A stretch of DNA of 15,274 nucleotides. Source: Proteobacteria bacterium UBA6522. GTDB taxonomy: Bacteria > Pseudomonadota > Gammaproteobacteria > Steroidobacterales > Rariloculaceae. The DNA lies in contig DJLG01000096.1 in assembly GCA_002434915.1 (NCBI GenBank), forward strand, positions 18,521 to 33,794, given 5' to 3'. Positions 1 to 8,323 of this stretch are shown piece after piece. The position numbers and the translations under genes are program-made. Each line of letters begins with the position of its first letter. The first letter of the stretch is position 1. The notes under the pieces were generated by a model. That model had not been told where the DNA came from. It was given only the letters and a program-made list of their open reading frames with translations, and made no database searches.

Positions 1-1
1 A

Positions 2-55
2 GAACAGGAAGAACAGGAAGAACTTACGGAAAATGCTTCTAATAGCAACCCTTAA
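2..55 (+). CDS. C-terminal tail of an unidentified upstream gene (5' end outside window)
   Basis: An open frame entering from the left edge encodes 17 residues and stops at TAA 53-55, 24 bp before the polA start. The tail is Glu/Gln-rich (EQEEQEELTENASNSNP) and its DNA contains a 9-bp tandem repeat, GAACAGGAA, in about 2.4 copies at 2-23. Nothing in it identifies a family. In Pseudomonas-type genomes the gene before polA is a small DUF2782 protein, so that is a candidate by position only. The reading frame, acidic composition and close spacing to polA suggest a real gene end, but a chance frame of this length cannot be excluded. Confidence 0.35.
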   Translation, partial: EQEEQEELTENASNSNP

Positions 56-79
56 AGATATGGGGCTAAAGACGGTTCA

Positions 80-2794
80 GTGAAAGACTCTCCAAAATCA
101 TCAAAAAAGTCTACAGGTAAGCCATTCATTTTAGTCGATGGATCCTCTTACCTTTTTCGTGCTTATCACGCACTCCCTGAATTTACCTCTAGCAAAGGTG
201 AGCCAACAGGTGCAATTCTCGGGGTTCTGAACATGCTCTATAAGTTGCTAGACGATTTTGACCCGCAACGTATTGCCATAATCTTTGATGCACCAGGGAA
301 AACTTTCAGAAACGATTTATATGAAGAATATAAAGCTAATCGCCCTCCTATGCCGGAAGACCTACGACCACAGATTGAACCTCTTTTGGAAGCTATTGAA
401 GCTATGGGCTTACCAGTTTTAAGGATTGGAGGTGTAGAAGCAGACGATGTAATCGGAACTCTTGCTAACCAAGCAAGCAAATTAGAAATTTCTACTATCG
501 TTTCAACGTCAGACAAAGATATGGCTCAACTGGTTGATAAGAACATCATGCTTATTAACACTATGAGCGACACAAGAATGGATGCTGATGGGGTATATGA
601 AAAATTTGGTGTTAGACCAGACCAAATTGTGGATTATCTAACACTAGTAGGAGATACCTCGGATAACATTCCTGGTGTTCCGGGTGTTGGTCCAAAAACT
701 GCTGCTAAATGGTTGAAAGAGTACAACGATCTTGCAACTCTAGTGTCTCATGCGGAGGAAGTAGGTGGAAAAGTTGGCGAAAGACTACGTGAAACCATTA
801 GCACTTTACCGTTATATAAAAAGTTAGTGACAATTGTTCGTGACGTGGAATTATCTGTCGAAATTAAAGACCTAACACTCCATAAACCGAACAAAGAAAA
901 ACTCTATTCATTATTTGAACGCTTAGAACTGAGGGTGCTTTTAAGAAAGTTGGGAGCCGAACCTGTTGACACAGAAGATCATTCAAAAATAATTACGTAT
1001 GAAACAATCTATACAGATACGCAACTTGATGAGTGGCTATCAAAAATAAAAAATGCTGATTTAACAGCTATCGATACAGAGACAACGAGCCTTAATTATA
1101 TGCAAGCTGAAATAGTGGGACTCTCATTAGCTATAGAGGCTGGTAAAGGTGCTTATATTCCATTAGCTCATCGTTATGCAGGAGCCCCTGAGCAGCTAGA
1201 TAGAGACAAGGTACTAAAAATCCTGAAACCATGGTTAGAAAGTCCGGCAAAAAAAGTTGGGCATCATCTTAAATACGATGCACATATATTCTTTAACTAT
1301 GGAATTTTCCTGAAAGGAATCGCTTACGACTCGATGCTAGAATCATTCGTGCTTAATTCGACAGCAACACGCCACGATATGGGATCAGTAGCGTCAAAAT
1401 ATCTAAAGAAAAAAACCACAAAATATGAAGAAGTAGCAGGAAAAGGCGCTAAACAAATTTGCTTTGATCAAGTCGATATAGAGACTGCAGCGCATTATGC
1501 CGCAGAGGATGCGGACATTACCCTGCAAATTCATGAGAACCTCTGGCCAAAGCTCAACGCAACCCCTGAGCTCAAACAACTCTATACGGAGATTGAGCAG
1601 CCATTAGTTAATGTTCTACAGAAAATGGAGTACACGGGGGTTCTGATAGATGTAAAAATACTTCGTCACCAGAGCCAGCGATTGGCTGAAAAGATCTCTG
1701 AAACAGTAACTGCTGCACATGCTGAAGCTGAAGGGCCTTTCAACTTAGATTCTCCAAAACAATTACAGGAAATTCTCTATGAACGCCTAAAACTGCCGGT
1801 ACTGGGCAAAACTCCAAAAGGACAACCGTCAACAGCTGAGAGCATCCTTCAGGAACTCTCCGGTGAATACACACTGCCTAACCTTATTCTAAAGTACAGA
1901 GGTTTATCTAAACTTAAATCTACCTATACAGATAAACTTCCACTTGAAGTAAATTCGAAGACAGGCCGTATTCATACCTCCTACCATCAAGCAGTAGCAG
2001 CTACAGGAAGGCTATCCTCCTCAAATCCTAATCTACAAAATATACCTATCCGAACAACGGAAGGCCGAAAAATCCGACAAGCTTTCATAGCGCCTGCTGG
2101 ATACAAGCTACTTGCAGCAGATTACTCCCAGATAGAATTAAGAATAATGGCTCACCTATCTCAAGATGAGGGTCTACTTGGAGCGTTTGCCAATGATCAA
2201 GACATCCATCAAGCGACTGCCGCAGAAGTATTTGGAGTAGATAAAGAAAATGTCACAAATACTGAACGCCGATCTGCAAAAGCAATCAACTTTGGACTGA
2301 TCTATGGGATGTCGGCATTTGGTCTAGCCAGACAGCTTGGAATTGAACGCTCTGCGGCTCAAGAGTATATAGACAGCTATTTCAGGCGATACCCTGGGGT
2401 AAAGGAATATATGGACCAAACTCGCGAGAATGCACGTCAAAATGGATATGTTTCAACCGTCTTTGGACGACGCCTATATCTACCAGAAATAAACTCAAAA
2501 AATCATCAAAGACGGCAATATGCTGAACGTAGCGCGATCAATGCGCCTATGCAGGGTACCGCAGCAGATATTATAAAACTTGCCATGCTACAAGTTGATC
2601 AATGGCTCCAAAAAAAGGGCCTTGATGCCCGCCTTATCATGCAAGTTCATGATGAACTAATACTTGAGGTTCCTGAAGCGGACGCAGAAAAATATGCTCA
2701 AGAAATAATTAATATTATGGAAAGCGCGGCAACGCTAGATGTCAAACTAAAGGTTGAATGTGGAATTGGTGATAACTGGGATGAAGCCCATTAA
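80..2794 (+). CDS. polA: DNA polymerase I (5' nuclease, 3'-5' exonuclease, polymerase)
   Basis: Cytoplasmic repair and Okazaki-fragment-processing polymerase of 904 aa, close to the usual ~900-930. Residues ~15-310 are the 5' nuclease (ILVDGSSYLFRAYHA, VEADDVIGTLA, STSDKDMAQLV, GDTSDNIPGVPGVGPKTAA). Residues ~320-500 are the proofreading domain with all three exo motifs intact: Exo I DTET at D332/E334, Exo II LKYD with D400, Exo III YAAEDAD with Y473/D477. The polymerase follows, with motif A DYSQIELR (D681), motif B RRSAKAINFGLIYG and motif C QVHDE (H857, D858, E859). It therefore has proofreading, unlike Taq-type enzymes. The start is GTG at 80; only a weak purine stretch (GGGG at 62-65) precedes it, and the first ~13 residues are a Lys/Ser-rich extension relative to E. 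coli PolA. Family assignment is certain. Confidence 0.98.
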   Translation: MKDSPKSSKKSTGKPFILVDGSSYLFRAYHALPEFTSSKGEPTGAILGVLNMLYKLLDDFDPQRIAIIFDAPGKTFRNDLYEEYKANRPPMPEDLRPQIEPLLEAIEAMGLPVLRIGGVEADDVIGTLANQASKLEISTIVSTSDKDMAQLVDKNIMLINTMSDTRMDADGVYEKFGVRPDQIVDYLTLVGDTSDNIPGVPGVGPKTAAKWLKEYNDLATLVSHAEEVGGKVGERLRETISTLPLYKKLVTIVRDVELSVEIKDLTLHKPNKEKLYSLFERLELRVLLRKLGAEPVDTEDHSKIITYETIYTDTQLDEWLSKIKNADLTAIDTETTSLNYMQAEIVGLSLAIEAGKGAYIPLAHRYAGAPEQLDRDKVLKILKPWLESPAKKVGHHLKYDAHIFFNYGIFLKGIAYDSMLESFVLNSTATRHDMGSVASKYLKKKTTKYEEVAGKGAKQICFDQVDIETAAHYAAEDADITLQIHENLWPKLNATPELKQLYTEIEQPLVNVLQKMEYTGVLIDVKILRHQSQRLAEKISETVTAAHAEAEGPFNLDSPKQLQEILYERLKLPVLGKTPKGQPSTAESILQELSGEYTLPNLILKYRGLSKLKSTYTDKLPLEVNSKTGRIHTSYHQAVAATGRLSSSNPNLQNIPIRTTEGRKIRQAFIAPAGYKLLAADYSQIELRIMAHLSQDEGLLGAFANDQDIHQATAAEVFGVDKENVTNTERRSAKAINFGLIYGMSAFGLARQLGIERSAAQEYIDSYFRRYPGVKEYMDQTRENARQNGYVSTVFGRRLYLPEINSKNHQRRQYAERSAINAPMQGTAADIIKLAMLQVDQWLQKKGLDARLIMQVHDELILEVPEADAEKYAQEIINIMESAATLDVKLKVECGIGDNWDEAH

Positions 2795-2811
2795 AGGAGG
2801 AAAAATAAAAC

Positions 2812-4653
2812 TTATCCTGTTGCCCTAGCTGCAGATAGGAGACGAGCATTACGTTTTCTATCCGACTCCTTCAAATACATCTTACGTAAACGAATACTCT
2901 TTGGTGTTATCTCAACCAATTCATCATCATCAATAAATTCGAGTGCTTGCTCTAATGAAAGTGTAATAGGTGGAGTAAGCAATAAGTTTTCATCTGTTCC
3001 AGCGGCACGAATATTAGTCAATTGTTTTGCTTTTGTTGGATTAACTGTTAGATCATTCTGACGACTATGTATTCCTATAATCATGCCCTCATAAACATCA
3101 GCGCCACGCCCAATAAACAAAGATCCCCTTTCTTGCAAAGTGAAAAGCGAATAAGCGAGAGCTTTACCAGCTGCCATAGAGACAAGGACACCATTTGAGC
3201 GCCGGCCAATATCAGCATCTATGCATGGCTCATATTGCTCAAATGCATGATAGATTAGTCCTGTGCCAGCAGTTGCAGTGAGGTATTCGGTACGAAAACC
3301 AATAAGCCCGCGAGCAGGAATACTATATTCCAATCTAACTCGACCTCTACTATCAGGGGTCATAGTCTCAAGTTTTCCTTTGCGCTCAGCAATCCGAGAC
3401 ATAACAGCACCCTGATAATCTTCATCAAAATCAACAGTAAGCCGTTCCCAAGGCTCCATACGTTTTCCATCTATGTTTTTATAGATCACAGCTGGACGTG
3501 AAACTGCAAGCTCATAACCTTCTCTTCGCATCGTTTCTATCAAGACGCCAAGATGTAGTTCACCACGACCTGAAACAATAATTTTTTCCGGATCGTCCGT
3601 CGGCTCAACTCGCAACGCAACGTTACGTTTCAATTCCTGGTCAAGTCGAGCACTTATTTGACGACTTGTTACAAACTTACCTTCTGTTCCAGAAAAGGGT
3701 GATTTGTTAACTTGAAATGTCATGCTGATAGTAGGTTCATCAACATTTAAAGGAGGTAACGGTTCCGGATTATTGAGATCACAAATAGTATCGGAAAGAA
3801 GAAGATCTGATATGCCACTAAAAACGATTATATCCCCAGCCTGCGCTGATTGAATTGATTCTCGCTGAAGTCCATGAAAACCATAAATCTCCATGATTTT
3901 TCCGTTGCGCATACTTCCATCTGCACGGACAACGCATACTTGTGAGTTTGCTTCCATCCGACCACGCGTAATTCGTCCAATCCCAAGTGCCCCTACATAA
4001 GAATTGTAGTCAAGGCTAGATACTTGCACTTGAAGAGGTCCATCAGATGCTACTTTCGGTGAGGGAACGTGAGAAGTTATAGCACTCAATAAAGGTGACA
4101 TATCAGTGGCATGTATTGCTAGGTCATGCGTTGCATATCCATCCAAAGCTGAAGCATAAATCACGGGAAAATCAAGCTGTTTATCACTAGCGCCCAAGCG
4201 GTCAAATAGGTCGAAAGTTTGGTCAAGAACCCAATCGGCTCGGGCCCCATCACGATCAATTTTATTAATTACAACAAGCGGTATAAAACCACGTTCAAAT
4301 GCCTTCTGTGTAACAAAACGTGTTTGCGGCATTGGCCCCTCAACAGCATCAACTAGCAAGAGAACTCCATCAACCATGGATAAAACTCTCTCAACCTCAC
4401 CACCAAAATCTGCATGGCCTGGAGTATCAACAATATTTATACGCCAATCATTCCAAGTAATAGCGGTATTCTTTGAAAGGATAGTGATTCCGCGCTCACG
4501 CTCAAGATCACCGGAATCCATAATACGATCGGGTATAGCAGCTCGCTCACCCAAAGTTCCAGATTGCTGTAAAAGACGATCTACTAGTGTGGTTTTACCG
4601 TGATCAACATGCGCGATGATGGCTATATTTCGAAGGTGCTTCATATTGGACAT
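2812..4653 (-). CDS. typA: Ribosome-associated translational GTPase TypA/BipA
   Basis: A 613-aa translational GTPase of the EF-G/LepA superfamily that binds the ribosome and supports 50S assembly and growth at low temperature or under stress. G motifs are in order: G1 AHVDHGKTT (residues 14-22), G2 RERGITI, G3 DTPGHADFGGEVERV, G4 NKIDR. Then come the EF-Tu-like domain II, EF-G-like domains III and V, and the BipA-specific C-terminal part. Length matches the family (~605-615). Two starts compete: ATG 4653, or the internal ATG at 4644, which gives MKHLRNIAIIAHVDHGKTT and fits E. coli MIEKLRNIAIIAHVDHGKTT better. Neither has a clear Shine-Dalgarno sequence. It converges with polA across 17 bp and lies 177 bp downstream of engB on the same strand, with its own candidate promoter in between. 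Confidence 0.97.
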   Translation of the reverse strand: MSNMKHLRNIAIIAHVDHGKTTLVDRLLQQSGTLGERAAIPDRIMDSGDLERERGITILSKNTAITWNDWRINIVDTPGHADFGGEVERVLSMVDGVLLLVDAVEGPMPQTRFVTQKAFERGFIPLVVINKIDRDGARADWVLDQTFDLFDRLGASDKQLDFPVIYASALDGYATHDLAIHATDMSPLLSAITSHVPSPKVASDGPLQVQVSSLDYNSYVGALGIGRITRGRMEANSQVCVVRADGSMRNGKIMEIYGFHGLQRESIQSAQAGDIIVFSGISDLLLSDTICDLNNPEPLPPLNVDEPTISMTFQVNKSPFSGTEGKFVTSRQISARLDQELKRNVALRVEPTDDPEKIIVSGRGELHLGVLIETMRREGYELAVSRPAVIYKNIDGKRMEPWERLTVDFDEDYQGAVMSRIAERKGKLETMTPDSRGRVRLEYSIPARGLIGFRTEYLTATAGTGLIYHAFEQYEPCIDADIGRRSNGVLVSMAAGKALAYSLFTLQERGSLFIGRGADVYEGMIIGIHSRQNDLTVNPTKAKQLTNIRAAGTDENLLLTPPITLSLEQALEFIDDDELVEITPKSIRLRKMYLKESDRKRNARLLSAARATG

Positions 4654-4682
4654 AGTGATAAAGAAACTGCGGAGGCGCGCGC

Positions 4683-4688
4683 ATTATA
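4683..4688 (-). promoter_or_regulatory. Candidate typA promoter -10 box with GC-rich discriminator
   Basis: On the minus strand a perfect TATAAT is followed immediately by GCGCGCGCC, about 30 nt before the typA start at 4653. The surroundings are AT-rich, so this GC block stands out. A consensus -10 with a GC-rich discriminator is typical of growth-rate or ppGpp-controlled promoters of translation genes. No good -35 hexamer is present at 16-18 bp: the best is AGGAAA with a 16-bp spacer (3 of 6). The predicted leader is only ~20 nt. This is inferred from sequence alone. Confidence 0.4.
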
Positions 4689-4727
4689 GAGCTAGTTCCA
4701 ATAATTTCCTCTAGTATGCTGAGACAA

Positions 4728-4740
4728 CCACTTAGAGTGG
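4728..4740 (-). other. Small hairpin in the engB-typA spacer
   Basis: CCACT-TAG-AGTGG forms a 5-bp perfect stem with a 3-nt loop between engB and typA, upstream of the candidate typA promoter. There is no T-tract on either strand, so it is not a convincing intrinsic terminator. It could be a weak attenuator or chance. Confidence 0.2.
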
Positions 4741-4830
4741 GACTAACTCGTCTGTCACTATACAGTGCTACATAGATTTTGCGCAGCAAATAAACCTAAT
4801 GCAGGGTCTTTAGCTCTTAACCTGTACTAG

Positions 4831-5424
4831 TTATTCCTCATTAATTATTAACCACTTCTGCATAAGCGCCTGCGCTTCGCTAACACCTCTCTTCTTTGTT
4901 CCAGAAAAAAGAATCAACGGAACCTTAGAGGGTACAGATTTTTTAGTATTCATTAGCTGTTCAAGGCTGGAGCTTTTACTTAGCTTGTCAGCTTTGGTCA
5001 ATAAAATAGCAACAGGAACTCTAGAACTTTCGCCCCAATCAAGCATTGTTTGATCTAAATTATTTAGACCTCGACGTATATCTATCGTCACAATCAACCC
5101 GGCCAGTGATGTCCGTTCCAAAAAATAAGATTCAAGTAATTTTCGCCAATGTTTTTGTACTGACTCGGGCACCTTTGCATAGCCATAGCCTGGCAAATCA
5201 ACTACTCGGCGTTCCATACCTAAATCGAAAAAATTAATTAGCTGAGTGCGGCCAGGTGTCTTACTTATTCTTGCAAGTTTACGTCTTTGCAAAATTGCAT
5301 TTATTGCTGTTGATTTGCCAGAGTTGGAACGCCCAGCGACAGCAATCTCCCGCCCAAAATCTGCTGGGAACTGATTAGGTTCATGAGCACTCTTTATGAA
5401 AGTAGAGGTAAACGGGTTATTCAT
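4831..5424 (-). CDS. engB: Ribosome biogenesis GTP-binding protein EngB (YihA/YsxC)
   Basis: A 197-aa small GTPase of the TrmE-Era-EngA-EngB superfamily, essential in many bacteria for late 50S subunit assembly. G motifs are in order: G1 AGRSNSGKST (residues 30-39), G2 region KTPGRTQLINFF, G3 DLPGYGYAKVP, G4 LTKADK, G5 FSGTKKRG. Length is normal (~195-215). The start ATG at 5424 gives the typical short N-terminal beta strand before G1. The Shine-Dalgarno is poor, and a -10-like TATAGT lies ~18 nt upstream on the minus strand. polA and engB are neighbours in many Gammaproteobacteria; here typA separates them and engB diverges from dsbA. The assignment is secure. Confidence 0.97.
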   Translation of the reverse strand: MNNPFTSTFIKSAHEPNQFPADFGREIAVAGRSNSGKSTAINAILQRRKLARISKTPGRTQLINFFDLGMERRVVDLPGYGYAKVPESVQKHWRKLLESYFLERTSLAGLIVTIDIRRGLNNLDQTMLDWGESSRVPVAILLTKADKLSKSSSLEQLMNTKKSVPSKVPLILFSGTKKRGVSEAQALMQKWLIINEE

Positions 5425-5598
5425 ATGTACTTATCTACTATACAAATCTTGTTAATGCTGACTTCTATTTTATTAGTGTACAATTTACAGCCGCCTTGAA
5501 GGTGACAAACCAAAGGCAAGGGCACAGTAATTATGAGCTGTGATGGTCTACGTTTAAAGTCTGCGCTAAGAAGATACGGTGCTTAGAGGAATCCTGAA

Positions 5599-6273
5599 AT
5601 GACGACAAAAAAAATAGTACATCAAATATTTACAGCCACATTAACGATGGCCGTACTACTAATAGGACAGCCCATTTTTGCTCAGGGTGATGCTGCAAAC
5701 ACCTCGGATAGATTTCAACTTGGCACACACTATGACCGACTTTCTCCAACCCAACCAACTAGCTCCAGCCCAGATCAGGTAGAGGTTGCAGAAGTTTTTT
5801 GGTACGGCTGTCCACACTGCTACACTTTTGATCCTTTCCTGGAGAATTGGAAGTCCGACATACCGGATAATGTTAACTTCGTGAGAATTCCAGCTGTTTG
5901 GAACCCTCTTATACAGCTACACGCACGCGCGTATTATGCTGCAGAAGCTTTAGGCAAGAGCGAAGAAATGCATGCGGCATTTTTCAGAGAAATCCATGTG
6001 AATGGTAACTTCCTCGACTCAGAAGCAGCACTACAAACTTTCTTTGGTCAATTCAATGTAAGTCCGGAAGAATTTACTAACACCTTTAATTCTTTTGCGG
6101 TACATACGAAGCTTCAAAGAGCAGATGAACTTTCAAGGCGTTACCGTATAGCGGCCGTACCAACGGTTATTGTTAATGGAAAATACACGACAAATGCCAC
6201 GTCAGCCGGTAATTACGAAACCCTTATTGAGCTGATCCGAGAGCTTGTCACCTCTGAATCTTCAGGTAATTAA
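5599..6273 (+). CDS. dsbA: Periplasmic thiol:disulfide oxidoreductase DsbA
   Basis: A 224-aa periplasmic oxidase that introduces disulfides into exported proteins and is normally recycled by DsbB (not in this window). A signal peptide spans residues 1-28: basic MTTKK, a hydrophobic core, then IFA before QG as the likely cleavage site. The thioredoxin-fold active site is WYGCPHC with C71 and C74; CPHC is the canonical DsbA dipeptide. An inserted helical domain follows, and the cis-proline loop AAVPTVIVNGKY lies near residue 187. The Shine-Dalgarno AGAGGA at 5585-5590 sits 8 nt before ATG 5599 and fixes the start. Clients visible nearby could include azurin, whose conserved disulfide is present. 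It is monocistronic here, divergent from engB, whereas in Pseudomonas a cytochrome c4 gene lies between the two. Confidence 0.96.
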   Translation: MTTKKIVHQIFTATLTMAVLLIGQPIFAQGDAANTSDRFQLGTHYDRLSPTQPTSSSPDQVEVAEVFWYGCPHCYTFDPFLENWKSDIPDNVNFVRIPAVWNPLIQLHARAYYAAEALGKSEEMHAAFFREIHVNGNFLDSEAALQTFFGQFNVSPEEFTNTFNSFAVHTKLQRADELSRRYRIAAVPTVIVNGKYTTNATSAGNYETLIELIRELVTSESSGN

Positions 6274-6290
6274 TTTATATATAAATTAAT
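6269..6290. repeat. Perfect 22-bp AT palindrome overlapping the dsbA stop
   Basis: The 22 bases from 6269 to 6290 equal their own reverse complement (half-site ATTAATTTATA). The palindrome overlaps the final base pairs of the dsbA TAA stop. It contains only A and T. As RNA it would be a weak hairpin; as DNA it could extrude or act as a binding site. It lies 10 bp before a second dyad at 6301-6332. Confidence 0.6.
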
Positions 6291-6300
6291 ACCAGACTGA

Positions 6301-6332
6301 CATATATGGAGTTTCCAGAAACTCAATATATG
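6301..6332. terminator. Hairpin between convergent dsbA and OPT transporter genes
   Basis: The arms are CATATAT-G-GAGTTTC and GAAACTC-A-ATATATG around a CA loop: two 7-bp perfect stems with one internal mismatch. It lies between the dsbA stop (6273) and the stop of the convergent OPT gene (6349), the right place for a bidirectional terminator or 3'-end protecting structure. No T-tract follows on either strand, so classic intrinsic termination is doubtful. Confidence 0.45.
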
Positions 6333-6348
6333 AGATCGTAAAGCAATC

Positions 6349-8274
6349 TTATATTGTTGGTTTGCTCCGAATAGAAACTTTGTAGAGATAAAAGGCAATC
6401 GCGAACGTCACAAGCAGGCCGACTACTCCTGGTAGCTCTACTGACAGAGCAATTACATTGGGGTTGCCCGTAACAACAATGGGAATTGCCATTAGGATGC
6501 CAATTAACGCCTCGCCAGTTATCAGGCCAGATGCGAATAAAGTGCCGTTCTTTAAGGAAGCGCCATCGGTACCGTTGACTCTATGACTACGATTAGCCAT
6601 ATAGGCTAATAAGCCCCCCACAAGTATTGCCGTAGATAATTGCAGTGGCAAATATATTCCTACAGCCACAGCTAGAACTGGCGCACGCCAACTGCTGCCA
6701 CGCGTCTTAAGCGTGTGATCTATAGCAATTATTACTATGCCTATTACAGCGCCTATAAGAACCATGCCCCAAGGCAATCCTGAACCGAAGACACCTTCTG
6801 TCACAGATGCCATCAGCGTAGCTTGGGGAGCAAGTAAAGCATTCGGCTGTTCTAGAGATGGAGCTCCTATACCATATGCTCTCAATAAAAGATTTAAAAT
6901 CGGCGCCATAACTAACACAGCGGAAATAACTCCTACGGCCTGCATGCATTGCTGACGCCAGGGTGTTGCACCCAACAGGTAGCCTGCTTTTAAATCCTGT
7001 AGATTATCCCCAGCGATCGCTGCTGCACTGCAAACTACCGCCCCGACCATAATGGCAGCAGCAGGACCCGCAACAGAATCACCTCCCATTAGCCAAAAAA
7101 GCAGAAGCGAGGTGAAAAGTATTGTTGCTATCGTAATGCCAGAAATTGGGTTATTTGAGGAACCAACAAGACCAGCCATATAAGCTGCCACTGAAGAAAA
7201 TAAAAACCCTGTAATTACCATAATGAATGTCATAGTAATTGCGACACCAAAACTATCTACAATAGATTGATATAAGAAAAAAATTGGAACTAAAAATATT
7301 ACTATCGTCCATAAAACAAGACTCATAGGCATATCGTGTTGTCTATGATCATAGTGGAGCGCCTCGCTTATATGTTTTGAGTTCAGCCCACTTTTAATTC
7401 CAGATAGTAACGTCCCGCGCATAGAAATTAGAGCCCCGATGCCTCCAACTAACATCGCCCCTACACCGAGATAACGTATTTTTGATGTCCAAATGCTATA
7501 AGCCAAATCCGATGGATTCGCTCCCTCAGAAAAACTAGTTATTAGGGCAGTATCAGTACTAAGAAAAAATGCAGAGTAAATTGGAATCGCTAAGTACCAA
7601 GAAAGCGCTCCGCCTATAAAAACTAGGATAGCTATATTGAGACCCACTATAAAACCAACGCTAATAAGCGCGGGTGATAAATTTATTCCAACATAGGCGA
7701 TAGCGCTACTAGAGCCTAGGTAGGTTGCCGTTTGAGTAGCTCCTGGCCAAAGCCTTAGCCCTGTCTCGGCTAATTTAGCTAAGGCACCTAAAACAGCTGC
7801 TATACCAAGGTATCGTGCACCTTGTGCACCGCTTACCCCAATCTTAAGAACTTCTGCCGTTGCTGTACCTTCTGGGTATCTAAGCTGTTCCTCCACAATT
7901 AGCGAGCGGCGCAATGGAACTGTGAAAAGCACGCCTAATAAACCCCCAAGCCCAGCTATAACACTTACCCACCAATACTCAAAAACATCCCAATATCCAA
8001 GAATGATAAGAGCCGGTAATGTGAAAATAACTCCCGCTGCAATTGACTCTCCTGCTGATGCTGCAGTTTGCACTATATTGTTTTCAAGAATATTAGACTC
8101 TTTAAACAATTTTAGAATAGCCATGGATATCACAGCTGCAGGAATAGATGCGGAAACAGTCAGACCAGCAAAAAGACCTAAGTAAGCATTAGCTCCTGCT
8201 AAACTCATTGATAAAGCTATTCCTAAAAAAATCGCCTTCAGAGTAAGTTGGGGCATTAGTTTTTCTTCTGACAT
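6349..8274 (-). CDS. OPT-family (oligopeptide transporter) membrane protein
   Basis: A 641-aa, highly hydrophobic integral membrane protein with roughly 14-16 membrane segments. The N-terminus (QLTLKAIFLGIALSMSLAGANAYLGLFAGLT) and the segment with AASAGESIAAGVIFTLPALIILG match the bacterial branch of the OPT superfamily (OPT/YSL-type). Internal blocks such as GSSNNPISGITIAT and AGDNLQDLKAGYLLGATPW are also characteristic. Members move oligopeptides or metal chelates with protons; the substrate of bacterial members is mostly unknown, so none is assigned. ATG 8274 lies 49 bp after the POT gene stop, with only a weak purine-rich stretch upstream. As the last gene of the run behind tatC and POT, it is probably cotranscribed and may share a peptide-uptake role (inference). 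Confidence 0.9.
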   Translation of the reverse strand: MSEEKLMPQLTLKAIFLGIALSMSLAGANAYLGLFAGLTVSASIPAAVISMAILKLFKESNILENNIVQTAASAGESIAAGVIFTLPALIILGYWDVFEYWWVSVIAGLGGLLGVLFTVPLRRSLIVEEQLRYPEGTATAEVLKIGVSGAQGARYLGIAAVLGALAKLAETGLRLWPGATQTATYLGSSSAIAYVGINLSPALISVGFIVGLNIAILVFIGGALSWYLAIPIYSAFFLSTDTALITSFSEGANPSDLAYSIWTSKIRYLGVGAMLVGGIGALISMRGTLLSGIKSGLNSKHISEALHYDHRQHDMPMSLVLWTIVIFLVPIFFLYQSIVDSFGVAITMTFIMVITGFLFSSVAAYMAGLVGSSNNPISGITIATILFTSLLLFWLMGGDSVAGPAAAIMVGAVVCSAAAIAGDNLQDLKAGYLLGATPWRQQCMQAVGVISAVLVMAPILNLLLRAYGIGAPSLEQPNALLAPQATLMASVTEGVFGSGLPWGMVLIGAVIGIVIIAIDHTLKTRGSSWRAPVLAVAVGIYLPLQLSTAILVGGLLAYMANRSHRVNGTDGASLKNGTLFASGLITGEALIGILMAIPIVVTGNPNVIALSVELPGVVGLLVTFAIAFYLYKVSIRSKPTI

Positions 8275-8323
8275 TGGAGCGCTTCTCTCTTGTCTTATCT
8301 TGCAGACTGATAAGTTTCTTGGG

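Noticed and set aside
2..23. 9-bp tandem repeat GAACAGGAA as a phase-variation tract
   Set aside because: With about 2.4 copies and a unit divisible by three it cannot shift the frame; it simply encodes a Glu/Gln tail.
2795..2811. Possible Spot 42-type small RNA after polA
   Set aside because: E. coli carries spf after polA, but here only 17 bp separate polA from the end of typA, and the engB flanks show no matching structured RNA with a terminator.
4604..4789. 61-codon minus-strand frame across the typA start and engB-typA spacer
   Set aside because: It overlaps the typA N-terminus in another frame, has no ribosome site, and its product resembles no family.
4778..4790. TTTGC-GCA-GCAAA hairpin as engB terminator
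   Set aside because: The stem is only 5 bp and no T-tract follows on the minus strand; it is too weak to call.
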